The notes: generated by a model from the sequence alone, not told the origin. Positions 9,360-18,411 are shown, numbered from the stretch's first letter. The stretch: DNA of 64,000 nucleotides from Modestobacter sp. VKM Ac-2982 (GCF_026967935.1 NZ_JAPVBL010000003.1:675243-739242); one strand, 5' to 3'. Program-made: numbers and translations.

Positions 9360-10892
9360 GTGACCCTGCAGGACACCGCCGCCCCAGAGGGCGCCGTCGG
9401 CGCCGTCGTCGTCCTCGCCGCCGGGCAGGGAACCCGGATGCGCTCGCGCACCCCCAAGGTGCTGCACCCGCTGGGGGGTCGCTCGCTGCTGGGCCACGTG
9501 CTGGCTGCGGCCGCCCCGTTGCGGGCCGCGCAGACCGTCGTCGTCGTCGGGTCCGGGCGGGAGGCGGTGGCCGAGCACCTGAGCGAGGTCGCACCGGGGG
9601 CGCTGCCGGTCGTGCAGGAGGAGCAGTTGGGCTCCGGGCACGCTGCGGCCGTCGCGCTGGATGCGCTGGCCGAGGTGACCGGCGCGGTGCTGATCCTCAA
9701 CGGGGACGCACCGCTGCTGCGGGAGGAGACCCTGACCGCACTGGTCCGGGCGCACCAGCAGGCCGGCGACGTGCTCACCGTGCTCACCGCCGAGGTGGCC
9801 GACCCCAGCGGCCTGGGACGGATCGTCCGGGACGCCGACGGCGCGGTGCGGGCCATCGTCGAGGAGCGGGACGCCGACGACGCCCAGCGCGCGATCCGCG
9901 AGGTCAACGCCGGGGTGTACGTCGGGGACGCCGCCGCCGTACGGGAGGCGCTGACCAGGGTCGGGGCCGCCAACGACCAGGGCGAGCAGTACCTCACCGA
10001 CGTCCTGGGCCTGCTCGTGGCCGACGGCGCACCGGTCGGCGGCCACCGGGCGGTCGACCCCGAGGACACGCTCGGCTGCAACGACCAGCGGGAGCTGGCC
10101 GCCCGGCGGCGCACGATGAACGACCGGGTGCTCGACGACCTGATGCGGGCCGGCGTGGTCGTGGTCGACCCGCTGACCACCTGGGTCGACGTGACCGTCG
10201 AGGTGGCGGCGGAGGTCGTCCTGCACCCGGGCACGCAGCTGCTCGGCGCGACCACCGTCGGGGCCGGTGCCGTGGTCGGCCCGGACAGCACGCTGGTCGA
10301 CACCGCGGTGGGGGAGGGGGCGTCGGTCGTCCGGTCGCACGTCCAGCTGGCCGAGATCGGGCCGGCGGCGACCGTCGGCCCGTTCAGCTACCTCCGCCCG
10401 GGCACCCGGCTGGGCCGCGGGGCGAAGGTGGGCGCCTACGTGGAGACGAAGAACGTCGAGGTCGGCGAGGGGTCCAAGGTGCCGCACCTGTCCTACGTCG
10501 GCGACGCGACCATCGGCGAGCACAGCAACATCGGCGCGGCGACGGTGTTCGTCAACTACGACGGCGTCGCCAAGCACCGCACCACGGTGGGTGACCACGT
10601 CCGGATCGGCTCGGACACCATGCTCGTGGCGCCGGTCACCGTGGGCGACGGGGCCTACACCGCCGCCGGGTCCGTGATCACCACCGACGTCCCGCCCGGG
10701 GCGATGGCCGTCGCCCGGGCGCGGCAGCGCAATGTGGGAGGCTGGGTGGCGCGGCGCCGCCCGGGCACACCCGGCGCAGAGGCCGCAGCAGCGGCTGACG
10801 ACGCAGCGGCCGCAGCCACTGATTCCCGAACCACCGAGTCCGCGGACCGGCCCCCGGCCGCGACGGACGACGACCAGCAGGGGCGACCATGA
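9360..10892 (+). CDS. glmU: Bifunctional GlmU: N-acetylglucosamine-1-P uridyltransferase / glucosamine-1-P acetyltransferase
   Basis: Makes UDP-GlcNAc for peptidoglycan and surface glycans. The N-terminal nucleotidyltransferase domain carries LAAGQGTRMRS at about residues 19-29 and the LNGDAPLL region. The C-terminal acetyltransferase is a left-handed parallel beta-helix of hexapeptide repeats with YVETKNVEVG and HLSYVGDATIGEHSNIGA. A low-complexity Ala/Glu-rich tail of about 45 residues follows. The GTG at 9360 has GAGGAG 7 nt upstream; sequence before it overlaps the tRNA and cannot be coding. The stop overlaps the prs ATG (ATGA), so glmU and prs are translationally coupled. Length is 510 residues. 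Confidence 0.96.
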   Translation: MTLQDTAAPEGAVGAVVVLAAGQGTRMRSRTPKVLHPLGGRSLLGHVLAAAAPLRAAQTVVVVGSGREAVAEHLSEVAPGALPVVQEEQLGSGHAAAVALDALAEVTGAVLILNGDAPLLREETLTALVRAHQQAGDVLTVLTAEVADPSGLGRIVRDADGAVRAIVEERDADDAQRAIREVNAGVYVGDAAAVREALTRVGAANDQGEQYLTDVLGLLVADGAPVGGHRAVDPEDTLGCNDQRELAARRRTMNDRVLDDLMRAGVVVVDPLTTWVDVTVEVAAEVVLHPGTQLLGATTVGAGAVVGPDSTLVDTAVGEGASVVRSHVQLAEIGPAATVGPFSYLRPGTRLGRGAKVGAYVETKNVEVGEGSKVPHLSYVGDATIGEHSNIGAATVFVNYDGVAKHRTTVGDHVRIGSDTMLVAPVTVGDGAYTAAGSVITTDVPPGAMAVARARQRNVGGWVARRRPGTPGAEAAAAADDAAAAATDSRTTESADRPPAATDDDQQGRP

Positions 10893-11869
10893 GCGCGATC
10901 AGGCAGACCACCAACAAGAGCCTGATGCTCTTCTCCGGCCGGGCCTACCCCGAGCTGGCGACGGAGATCGCCGGACACCTCGGCGTCACGCCCACCCCCA
11001 CCGCGTCCTACGAGTTCGCCAACGGCGAGCTGTTCGTGCGGTTCGAGGAGTCGGTGCGCGGCTGCGACGCCTTCGTGGTGCAGAGCCACACCGCACCGAT
11101 CAACACCTGGCTGATGGAACAGCTGATCATGGTCGACGCGCTCAAGCGCGCCTCGGCCAAGCGAATCACCGTCGTCGCCCCCTTCTTCCCCTACGCCCGG
11201 CAGGACAAGAAGCACCGCGGTCGCGAGCCGATCTCCGCCCGACTGGTCGCCGACATGTTCAAGACCGCCGGCGCCGACCGGCTGATGACCGTCGACCTGC
11301 ACACCGCGCAGATCCAGGGCTTCTTCGACGGCCCGGTCGACCACCTGTTCGCCATGGACCTGCTCACCAGCGAGGTCAAGCGCAAGTGGGGCGACCGCGA
11401 CCTGACCGTCGTCTCGCCCGACTCCGGCCGGGTCCGGGTCTCCGAGCGGTGGAGCGACAAGCTCGGCGGCACCCCGCTGGCCTTCATCCACAAGACCCGC
11501 GACGTCTCCCGGCCCAACGAGGTCGTGGCCAACCGGGTCGTCGGCGAGGTCGAGGGCCGGGTCTGCATCCTGGTCGACGACATGATCGACACCGGCGGCA
11601 CCATCGCCAAGGCCGCCGAGACGCTCTTCGACGCCGGTGCCGCCGACGTGATCATCGCCGCCACCCACGGGGTGCTCTCCGGGCCCGCGGTCGACCGCCT
11701 GAAGAACAGCCGGGTCAGTGAGGTCATCATCACCAACACGCTGCCCATCGAGCCCGCACGCCGGTTCGACAAGCTCACCGTGCTCTCGATCGCCCCGCTG
11801 CTCGGCCGGGCTATCAAGGAGGTCTTCGAGGACGGGTCGGTGACGAGCCTGTTCGGTGGGGACTCGTGA
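10889..11869 (+). CDS. prs: Ribose-phosphate pyrophosphokinase
   Basis: Transfers pyrophosphate from ATP to ribose-5-phosphate to make PRPP for purine, pyrimidine, histidine, tryptophan and arabinan precursors. It is a 326-residue class I PRPP synthase. The flexible-loop segment FFPYARQDKKHRGREP, the metal-binding TVDLHTAQIQGFF and the PRPP-binding loop CILVDDMIDTGGT are all intact. It starts at an ATG that overlaps the glmU stop by 4 bp. The long hairpin-rich gap downstream probably ends the glmU-prs transcript. Confidence 0.97.
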   Translation: MSAIRQTTNKSLMLFSGRAYPELATEIAGHLGVTPTPTASYEFANGELFVRFEESVRGCDAFVVQSHTAPINTWLMEQLIMVDALKRASAKRITVVAPFFPYARQDKKHRGREPISARLVADMFKTAGADRLMTVDLHTAQIQGFFDGPVDHLFAMDLLTSEVKRKWGDRDLTVVSPDSGRVRVSERWSDKLGGTPLAFIHKTRDVSRPNEVVANRVVGEVEGRVCILVDDMIDTGGTIAKAAETLFDAGAADVIIAATHGVLSGPAVDRLKNSRVSEVIITNTLPIEPARRFDKLTVLSIAPLLGRAIKEVFEDGSVTSLFGGDS

Positions 11870-12303
11870 CATGGCGACCCTCCGGGCCGCACCGCGGCCA
11901 GGAGCCGTTCCCGGCCTGAGTTGAGCCGTTGCCCGCTGCGCCGTCAGAAGCCTCCGGCCCCGTGACGGCGCAGCGGACGGACCCGGCCGTGGTCCCGGAC
12001 GGGAGCCTCCGGCCCCGCGTCCGCGACCACGGACGCCCTTCGGGCGATGGGTCCGGGGTCCGCCCGCTGGTGGCGTTGAGGTCTCCCCGCTGGTGCCGTT
12101 CGTCGGTCGTCGGCTGGTGGTGGTGGTCCGCGGGCGTCCCTGTCTCGGGCGCTTCCCGGGCGCTCAGGTACGCTCGTGGAGTTGCCCGGCGAGGGAGACG
12201 GTCTGCCGTTCTCCGTGATCGACGTGCGTGTGCCCTCCAGGGGTGTGCCGCGCTCGTGCGCTGAGCACACAGACCCGATCCACCTGTTGAGGAGCACACC
12301 ACC
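11870..12303. other. 434-bp intergenic region with hairpins and a 14-bp direct repeat
   Basis: No convincing gene. It contains a perfect 14-bp stem (11933-11946 with 11963-11976, 16-nt loop) that probably terminates prs. A 14-mer AGCCTCCGGCCCCG is repeated directly at 11949-11962 and 12004-12017. Smaller hairpins lie at 12017-12036 and 12034-12046. A TACGCT -10-like box at 12169-12174 could start the rplY transcript, leaving a leader of about 120 nt. Confidence 0.6.
11933..11976 (+). terminator. Hairpin after prs
   Basis: Perfect 14-bp inverted repeat (CCGCTGCGCCGTCA and its complement) with a 16-nt loop, 64 bp after the prs stop. There is no T-tract. Confidence 0.5.
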
Positions 12304-12999
12304 GTGGCTGAATTCCGCCTCGCCGCCGAGCACCGCACCGAGTTCGGCAAGGGCAGCGCCCGCCGTACCCGTCGTGCGGGCCGCGTCCCCGCCGTCCTGT
12401 ACGGGCACGGCCAGGACGTCGTCCACCTGTCGCTGCCGGCCCGCGAGTTCGCCGCGGCCCTGCGCAACGGCGGCACCAACGTGCTGCTGACCGTCGAGCT
12501 GGACGGCAAGGACCAGCTCGCGCTGACCAAGGCGATCCAGCGCGACCCGATCACCCGCATCCACGAGCACGTCGACCTGCTGCTGGTCCGCCGCGGCGAG
12601 AAGACCACCGTGGAGGTCCGCGTGCTCATCGTCGGCGAGCCGGCGCCGGACACGATCAGCAACCACCAGCTGAACAGCGTCCTCGTCGAGGCCGACGCCA
12701 CCGACCTGCCGGAGACCATCGAGGTCGACATCACCGGCCGCACCGCGGGCAACGGCATCACCGCCGGCGACCTGCCGCTGCCGGCCGGTGCGACGCTGAT
12801 CACCGACCCGGAGGCGCTGGTCATCGGCTTCCTGGGTGCCCCGACGGCCGCCGAGCTGGAGGCCGAGCTGGAAGAGGCCGAGGCCGAGGCCGGCATCGAG
12901 CGCGACGAGTCCGACACCGACGGCGACGTCGTGCCGGAGCCGCAGGACCAGGGCAGCGGCGAGTCGATGGAGTCCGCCGAGAAGTCCAGCGACGCCTGA
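12304..12999 (+). CDS. rplY: 50S ribosomal protein L25/general stress protein Ctc
   Basis: Binds 5S rRNA in the large subunit central protuberance. The L25 beta-barrel domain is at about residues 1-95 (TEFGKGSARRTRRAGRVPA start, then VLYGHG). The TL5-type C-terminal domain is at about 100-185. An acidic, Glu/Asp/Ser-rich tail of about 45 residues is typical of long actinobacterial forms. The GTG at 12304 is preceded by GAGGAG about 9 nt upstream. pth follows, the standard neighbour. Confidence 0.95.
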   Translation: MAEFRLAAEHRTEFGKGSARRTRRAGRVPAVLYGHGQDVVHLSLPAREFAAALRNGGTNVLLTVELDGKDQLALTKAIQRDPITRIHEHVDLLLVRRGEKTTVEVRVLIVGEPAPDTISNHQLNSVLVEADATDLPETIEVDITGRTAGNGITAGDLPLPAGATLITDPEALVIGFLGAPTAAELEAELEEAEAEAGIERDESDTDGDVVPEPQDQGSGESMESAEKSSDA

Positions 13000-13099
13000 G
13001 CACGACTCTCCTCGGAGGACGACGCTGACCGAGAGCACGACCCGCAGGGGCGCCGGCACCGCCGGCGCCCCTGCGGCGTCTCCCGCCCCCACGCCCCCC

Positions 13100-13687
13100 G
13101 TGTCCGAGGGGCCCTTCCTGGTCGTCGGGCTGGGCAACCCCGGGCCCGGGTACGCCGGCAACCGGCACAACGTCGGCGCGATGGTGCTGGCCGAACTGGC
13201 CGCCCGGGCCGGCGTCCGGCTGTCACCCGGCAAGGGCCCGCGGGCCCGGTCGCTGTCCGGTGAGGGCCGGCTGGCCGGGCGGCGGGTGGTGCTGGCGGTG
13301 CCGTCCAGCTACATGAACGAGTCCGGTGGCCCGGTCCGCGGGCTGCTCGACTACCACCACCTCCCGCCCACCGACCTGCTCGTCGTGCACGACGAGCTCG
13401 ACCTCGACTTCGACGTGGTGCGACTCAAGCGCGGCGGCGGGGAGGGCGGGCACAACGGCCTGCGTTCCATCTCCCGGTCCACCGGGACGCGTGACTACCT
13501 GCGGGTGCGGGTCGGGATCGGCCGGCCGCCCGGTCGGCAGGACCCCGCCGACTACGTCCTCAAGGACTTCTCCGCGACCGAGCGCAAGACCCTCGAGCTG
13601 CTCGTCGGCGAGGCGGCCGACGCCACCGAGCTGTTGCTCGAGCGTGGCCTCGAGGCGGCGCAGAACGTCGTCCACCCCCGCAGCTGA
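13100..13687 (+). CDS. pth: Peptidyl-tRNA hydrolase
   Basis: Releases peptides from prematurely dissociated peptidyl-tRNA. Family motifs are intact: VVGLGNPGPGYAGNRHNVG with the catalytic histidine, PSSYMNESG, VVHDELDLD and GGGEGGHNGLRS. Two starts are possible. The GTG at 13100 gives a normal 195-residue enzyme but has only C-rich sequence upstream. A CTG at 13025 lies 6 nt after a strong GGAGG (13014-13018) and would add 25 low-complexity residues. I list the conventional start but consider the CTG likely. The gene is 25-100 bp after rplY and probably co-transcribed with it. Confidence 0.93.
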   Translation: MSEGPFLVVGLGNPGPGYAGNRHNVGAMVLAELAARAGVRLSPGKGPRARSLSGEGRLAGRRVVLAVPSSYMNESGGPVRGLLDYHHLPPTDLLVVHDELDLDFDVVRLKRGGGEGGHNGLRSISRSTGTRDYLRVRVGIGRPPGRQDPADYVLKDFSATERKTLELLVGEAADATELLLERGLEAAQNVVHPRS

Positions 13688-13690
13688 GCG

Positions 13691-13718
13691 CCGTCCGGGC
13701 GCGCCGTCGCCCGGACGG
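13691..13718 (+). terminator. Hairpin directly after pth
   Basis: Perfect 11-bp stem (CCGTCCGGGCG and its complement, 6-nt loop) starting 4 bp after the stop codon. It marks the end of the housekeeping block before the polysaccharide locus. Confidence 0.6.
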
Positions 13719-13909
13719 GTGGCAGCGGGCCCGGTCCCGGCCCCATCGGGTGAAGGGGCGCCGTCCGCATTGCCCCCGTTCCTCACCGTCTGTGATGGTT
13801 GCTGAGCGTCACCAGTGCAGCGGTTCGGCCGGGTCCGACCCGGGACCGTCCAGCTCCTGTGTGTCGCCAGCGCACTGTGCGTGATCACTGCGGAGAACCT
13901 GGGGGCCCC

Positions 13910-15415
13910 ATGCTGCTCGAACGTGCGGAACTGACCGACACCGTCGGTCACGCGCCGTCGGGGGCGGCCCCGTCGGCTCCGGCCGTCGGGCAGCTGCCGG
14001 CCACCGGTGCACGGGCCCGGGGCACGGCCCGCTGGGTCCGGCGGCACCGCGCAGGCCTGGTCGTCGGCGAGGCGCTGATCGCGGCGTCGGCAGCGGCCGT
14101 GGTGCTGCTCGCCCACGACGGGCCGGTGGTGGGCAGCGTCCTGTTCTGGGCCGGGCTGAGCCTGGTCGTCGCCTGGCCGGCGCTGCTCGCCGTCACCGGC
14201 GCCTACGAGGAACGCTGGTTCGGGGTGGGCAGCGACGAGTTCCGTCGCGTCGGCCGGGCCGGGATGCTGCTGCTGGCCGGGATGGGTTTTCTCAGCTACG
14301 CCGCCCAGCTCGACCTCAGCCGCGCGCTGGTGGTCCTCGCCGTCCCGGCGCTGACCGGCGCGACCCTGGTCGAGCGGTACGCCGCCCGGCGGGTGCTGCA
14401 CCGCCAGCGGATGGCCGGGCGCTGCGTCAAGCGCGTCGTGGTCGTCGGGCGCGGGGGAGCGGTCCTGGACCTGGTCGACCGGTTGCACCGCACCCGGCAC
14501 GCCGGTCTGGACGTCGTCGGCGTCTGTGTGACGCCGGGCGACCGCAGCCGGGTGGCGCGGGTGGCGGGTCTGCCGGTGGCCGGCCTGGACGACGTCGTCG
14601 AGCTCGCCGGCCGGGTCGGGGCCGACACGATCGCCGTGACCTCGGCCAGCGAGACGGCGTCGGCGTACCTGCGGGCGCTGTCCTGGCAGCTCGAGGGCAC
14701 CGGCCTGGAGCTGCTCGTGGCCCCCGGGCTGGTCGAGGTGGCCGGCCCGCGCCTGCACATCCGGCCCTTCGACGGGCTGCCCCTCCTCTCGGTCGAGCAG
14801 CCCCGGTTCGAGGGCTGGCGCCGGGTGGTCAAGGGCGCTCTCGACCGGTCGGTCGCCTCCCTCGGACTGCTCCTCCTCACGCCGGTCCTGGCAGGGCTCG
14901 CCCTGGCGGTCCGGCTGTCGAGTCCCGGCCCGGTCCTCTACCGGCAGCAGCGGGTGGGGCTCGGCGGGCGGCACTTCACGATGCTCAAGTTCCGCAGCAT
15001 GGTGGTCGGGGCCGACCAGCAGGTCGCCGGGCTGTCGGACGGGAACGAGGCCGACGGCCTGCTGTTCAAGATCCGCCAGGACCCGCGGGTCACGCCGGTC
15101 GGTCGCTGGATGCGCCGGCTCTCCCTCGACGAGCTGCCCCAGCTGGTCAACGTGCTCACCGGGGAGATGTCCCTGGTGGGGCCGCGCCCGCCGCTGCCCG
15201 ACGAGGTCGCTCGCTACGACACCTCGGTCAGTCGCCGGCTGCTGGTGAAGCCGGGCCTCACCGGGCTGTGGCAGATCTCCGGGCGCAGCGACCTGCCGTG
15301 GGAGGAGGCCGTCCGGCTGGACCTCCGCTACGTGGAGAACTGGTCGCTCGCCCTGGACGTGCAGATCCTCTGGAAGACCGCACGCGCGGTCGTCTCCAGC
15401 TCCGGCGCGTACTGA
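13910..15415 (+). CDS. Exopolysaccharide polyprenyl glycosylphosphotransferase (undecaprenyl-phosphate sugar transferase)
   Basis: Likely first enzyme of the surface-glycan pathway: transfers a sugar-1-phosphate from a UDP-sugar to undecaprenyl phosphate. The N-terminal half has about four membrane helices (roughly residues 48-135) and a CoA-binding/Rossmann-like segment (VVVVGRGGAVLDLVDRLH). The C-terminal third is the bacterial sugar transferase domain: a membrane helix (about 310-330), then FTMLKFRSM, DPRVTPVGRWMRR, SLDELPQLVNVL, MSLVGPRP and KPGLTGLWQISGRS, all intact as in WcaJ/CpsE-type proteins. I chose the ATG at 13910 (501 aa) because the protein then begins MLLERAELTD, preceded by GGAGAACCTGGGG. 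The sugar substrate cannot be read from sequence. Confidence 0.92.
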   Translation: MLLERAELTDTVGHAPSGAAPSAPAVGQLPATGARARGTARWVRRHRAGLVVGEALIAASAAAVVLLAHDGPVVGSVLFWAGLSLVVAWPALLAVTGAYEERWFGVGSDEFRRVGRAGMLLLAGMGFLSYAAQLDLSRALVVLAVPALTGATLVERYAARRVLHRQRMAGRCVKRVVVVGRGGAVLDLVDRLHRTRHAGLDVVGVCVTPGDRSRVARVAGLPVAGLDDVVELAGRVGADTIAVTSASETASAYLRALSWQLEGTGLELLVAPGLVEVAGPRLHIRPFDGLPLLSVEQPRFEGWRRVVKGALDRSVASLGLLLLTPVLAGLALAVRLSSPGPVLYRQQRVGLGGRHFTMLKFRSMVVGADQQVAGLSDGNEADGLLFKIRQDPRVTPVGRWMRRLSLDELPQLVNVLTGEMSLVGPRPPLPDEVARYDTSVSRRLLVKPGLTGLWQISGRSDLPWEEAVRLDLRYVENWSLALDVQILWKTARAVVSSSGAY

Positions 15416-15629
15416 GCCGTCGTCCGTACGGGTGCGCGACCGACCGCCACGAACGAGGTCTGGCGTCCTCCCTCCGGGTGACGGTGTCGCTGCAAGCCGC
15501 GACGCCCCGCCGCTGGCGAGGGAGGGTCGTGCGGGACAGCCGACACGGCTCGTCCAGCAGACGCAGGTCGGTCGGTCCCCACGCTCCCCTCGGAGGGGGC
15601 ACCGACTCGGAGGAACGGAGCCAGAGGCC

Positions 15630-16979
15630 ATGCCACCCAGGAGGTCAGGCGCACTTCGGATCGCCCTGGTCGGGACGCGCGGCGTGCCTGCCCGGTACGG
15701 CGGCTTTGAGACCGCTGTCGAGGAGGTCGGCCGGCGCCTGGTGGAGGCCGGTCACGACGTCGTCGTCTACTGCCGCACCACCACCGGTGGGTCTCAACCG
15801 GCCACCCATCTGGGCATGCGGCTGGTGCACCTGCCGGCCCTGCGTCGCCGGTCGCTGGAGACGCTGAGCCACACCGGACTCTCGGTCGCGCACCTGCTCA
15901 CCCACCGGGTCGACGCCGCGATCGTGTTCAACGCGGCCAACGCGCCCTGGCTGCCGTTCCTGCGGGCCGCCCACGTCCCGGTGGCCACCCACGTCGACGG
16001 CCTGGAGTGGAAGCGCGCCAAGTGGGGCGGGATCGGCAAGCGGTACTACCGCGTCGTCGAGGCGCTGTCGGTCCGCTGGTCCGACGCCCTGATCGCCGAC
16101 GCGCAGGGCATCGCCGACTACTACCGCGACGAGTTCGCGGCCCCGACCCAGCACATCGCCTACGGCGCACCGAAGACCGACGGCGCCGGGTCCGACCGGC
16201 TGGCGACCGTCGACCTGACCCCGGGCGGCTACCACCTCGTCGTCGCCCGGTTCGAGCCGGAGAACCACGTCGACGTGATCGTCGACGGCTACCGGCGCAG
16301 CGACGCCGAGCTGCCGCTCGTGGTCGTCGGGTCAGCCCCCTATGCCGACGACTACACCCGCCACGTGCACGCGCTCGCCGACGACCGGGTCCGTTTCCTC
16401 GGCGGCGTCTGGGACCAGCAGCTCCTCGACCAGCTGTACGCGAACTGCGCGACCTACCTGCACGGGCACTCCGTGGGCGGCACCAACCCCTCGCTGCTGC
16501 GCGCCATCGGCGCCGGCGCGGCCACCATCGCCTACGACGTCTCCTTCAACCGTGAGGTCCTGGAGTCCAGCGGCCGCTACTTCCGGACGCCGGGCGACGT
16601 CATCACCGCACTGCACGAGGCCGAGGACGAGCCCGAGAAGCGCCGTCGCCGGGGCAAGCGTGCGCGCCTGCTCGCGGCCCGTTACGACTGGGACCACGTG
16701 GCGTCCCGCTACGAGGAGCTGTGCCGGGCGTTGGCCGCACGCGCGTTCCCGCGGTCCCGGCCCAGTGGGCGACGTCTCGGAGCGGGGCATCCGGTGGGCC
16801 TCTCTGCGGAGAGGAGCCCTGCACCCGCCTCGCCGGGGCAGGAGACCCGGTCTGCGACAGCAAGCCGGGTGCGTCCGCCGCTGCGGGTGGCCGGTGCCGA
16901 ACCGGCGAGCGCCGAACCGGCGGCCGCCGGGGACTCGGTCGGTCCGGAGGCCCCACCAGCTCGGGCGGCACAGTCATGA
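15630..16979 (+). CDS. DUF1972-type glycosyltransferase (rhamnosyltransferase-like)
   Basis: Cytosolic GT-B glycosyltransferase that probably adds a sugar to the lipid-linked repeat unit. The N-terminus has IALVGTRGVPARYGGFE, the hallmark of DUF1972 proteins, several of which are rhamnosyltransferases. The C-terminal half resembles GT4: LVVARFEPENHVD, VVVGSAPYADDY and the donor-site GGTNPSLLRAIG. After about residue 375 there is a low-complexity Pro/Ala/Ser tail of about 70 residues not found in typical members. The ATG at 15630 fits the start of conservation. The stop overlaps the next start (ATGA). A 214-bp gap separates it from the previous gene. Confidence 0.88.
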   Translation: MPPRRSGALRIALVGTRGVPARYGGFETAVEEVGRRLVEAGHDVVVYCRTTTGGSQPATHLGMRLVHLPALRRRSLETLSHTGLSVAHLLTHRVDAAIVFNAANAPWLPFLRAAHVPVATHVDGLEWKRAKWGGIGKRYYRVVEALSVRWSDALIADAQGIADYYRDEFAAPTQHIAYGAPKTDGAGSDRLATVDLTPGGYHLVVARFEPENHVDVIVDGYRRSDAELPLVVVGSAPYADDYTRHVHALADDRVRFLGGVWDQQLLDQLYANCATYLHGHSVGGTNPSLLRAIGAGAATIAYDVSFNREVLESSGRYFRTPGDVITALHEAEDEPEKRRRRGKRARLLAARYDWDHVASRYEELCRALAARAFPRSRPSGRRLGAGHPVGLSAERSPAPASPGQETRSATASRVRPPLRVAGAEPASAEPAAAGDSVGPEAPPARAAQS

Positions 16980-17740
16980 GCGCTGTCCTGCGATCGGAGG
17001 CCCCCTCGGGACGGTCGGAGACCTTCCAGGAGACGCTCGCCCGGCTGGCCGGTGCGCAGAAGGGCGCGCTGGGCGCGCCCGCCTACTCCCGCTTCGTCAA
17101 CCGGAAGCTGGGCCGGTTCCTCGCCGCCGTCGCGTTCCACGTCGGCTTGAGCCCGAACCAGGTCACCGCGATCAGCGCCGCCTTCTCCGCGACCGGGATC
17201 ACTCTGCTCGCGTTGGTCGCTCCGTCCTGGGCGATGGGTGTGGCGGTCTCAGCCTGCCTCGTGCTGGGTTACGCGCTCGACGCGGCCGACGGGCAGCTCG
17301 CCCGGCTGCGCGGAGGCGGCTCACCGGCCGGGGAGTGGCTGGACCACATGGTCGATGCCGTCAAGGCCTCGAGCCTGCACCTGGCCGTGCTGATCGGGCT
17401 CTACCGCTTCGTCGACCTCGACTCCCGGGGCTGGCTGCTGGTGCCGCTGGGGTACTGCGTCGTCGATGCGGTCCTGTACTTCGGCACCATGCTCAACGAC
17501 GCCCTCCGCGCCCAGCACGGCGTGCCGATCCGGTCTCAGCAGCGCGGTGAGCGTCCCAGCGTCGTCCGGTCGCTGCTCGTGCTCCCCACCGACTACGGGC
17601 TGCTGTGCTGCGTTTTCGTGCTCTTCGGTGCACCGATGGTGTTCCTGTCGGTCTACACCGCGCTCTTCGTGGCGATGACCGCCTTCCTGGCCCTCGCCTC
17701 CGTCAAGTGGTTCCGTGAGATGGGCAGGTTGCCGCGATGA
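16976..17740 (+). CDS. CDP-alcohol phosphatidyltransferase family protein
   Basis: Membrane enzyme that transfers a phosphatidyl or phospho-alcohol group from a CDP-linked donor to a hydroxyl acceptor. The complete family signature DGx2ARx8Gx3Dx3D is present as DGQLAR...GEWLDHMVD around residues 103-125, with three of the four catalytic aspartates flanking membrane helices. About six helices are visible in 254 residues. Start and stop overlap both neighbours by 4 bp, so it is an integral member of a glycan operon rather than a housekeeping phospholipid gene. With the TagD-like cytidylyltransferase at the far end of the locus it could decorate the glycan or its lipid carrier. Substrate unknown. 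Confidence 0.9.
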   Translation: MSAVLRSEAPSGRSETFQETLARLAGAQKGALGAPAYSRFVNRKLGRFLAAVAFHVGLSPNQVTAISAAFSATGITLLALVAPSWAMGVAVSACLVLGYALDAADGQLARLRGGGSPAGEWLDHMVDAVKASSLHLAVLIGLYRFVDLDSRGWLLVPLGYCVVDAVLYFGTMLNDALRAQHGVPIRSQQRGERPSVVRSLLVLPTDYGLLCCVFVLFGAPMVFLSVYTALFVAMTAFLALASVKWFREMGRLPR

Positions 17741-18411
17741 GCGTTCCCAGCGTTCCCTCGGCCACTCGATCGCGCCGACGGTGGGCCGCTCTCGGGGGCG
17801 CGCTCGCGGTGCTGATCGCTGCGGTGGTCGCTGTCCTGCTGGCCATCGGTGGCTCCGCGGATCAGTCAGCGAGCGTGCCCGTCGCGTCGTCTCCCGCCGC
17901 GAGCCCGACCGTGGCAGCGCCCACGTCCACGGCCCCGGCGAGCGCCTCGGTGGCCCCGGCTGCCGACACTCCCGAGCCCACCGGCCCGACCGAGGAGGCC
18001 GACGAGCCGCCGCCCAGCCTCAGTCCTGTGGCCCTCGACCAGACCGCTGCGGTCGGCAACGGGATCGGCGCCGAGGTCGTCTCCTTGGAGGGCATCGCCG
18101 GCACCGCGATCGGGCCGGGCAACGTCAGCGGGCCGGCGTTGCGGGTGACCGTCAGGCTCACCAACGGCACGGCCGAGCCGGTGTCCCTCGGCGGCGTTGC
18201 GGTCGAGCTGGCGTGGGGGCCGGAGCTGGTGCCCGCATCACCGCTGGACGACGTGTCGGCGGCCCCCTTCCAGGGCAGCGTCCCGGCCGGTGGCACCGCC
18301 GAGGGCGTGTACGTCTTCAGCATCGCCGAGGGCGACCGCGCCGAAGTGACCTTGTCGGTCGGCTACCAGGCGGGTGCCCCGTTCCTCGTCTTCACCGGCG
18401 ACGCGTCGTGA
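17737..18411 (+). CDS. Hypothetical anchored/secreted protein of the polysaccharide operon
   Basis: I do not recognise a family with confidence. The 224-residue product has an N-terminal basic stretch and one membrane helix (about 17-42), then a Pro/Ala/Thr/Ser-rich spacer of about 55 residues. A globular C-terminal domain (about 100-224) looks all-beta, with alternating hydrophobic segments (ALRVTVRLTNGTAEPVSL, GVYVFSIAEGDRAEVTLSV). This resembles the DUF4352-like immunoglobulin fold of extracytoplasmic proteins, but that is only an impression. Four-base overlaps with both neighbours make co-translation likely. The topology predicts a domain outside the membrane, plausibly in assembly or attachment of the glycan. 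Confidence 0.7.
   Translation: MSVPSVPSATRSRRRWAALGGALAVLIAAVVAVLLAIGGSADQSASVPVASSPAASPTVAAPTSTAPASASVAPAADTPEPTGPTEEADEPPPSLSPVALDQTAAVGNGIGAEVVSLEGIAGTAIGPGNVSGPALRVTVRLTNGTAEPVSLGGVAVELAWGPELVPASPLDDVSAAPFQGSVPAGGTAEGVYVFSIAEGDRAEVTLSVGYQAGAPFLVFTGDAS

Noticed and set aside
11929-12264. Plus-strand 111-codon frame between prs and rplY
   Set aside because: Low-complexity, overlaps strong hairpins and direct repeats, and lacks a ribosome-binding site.
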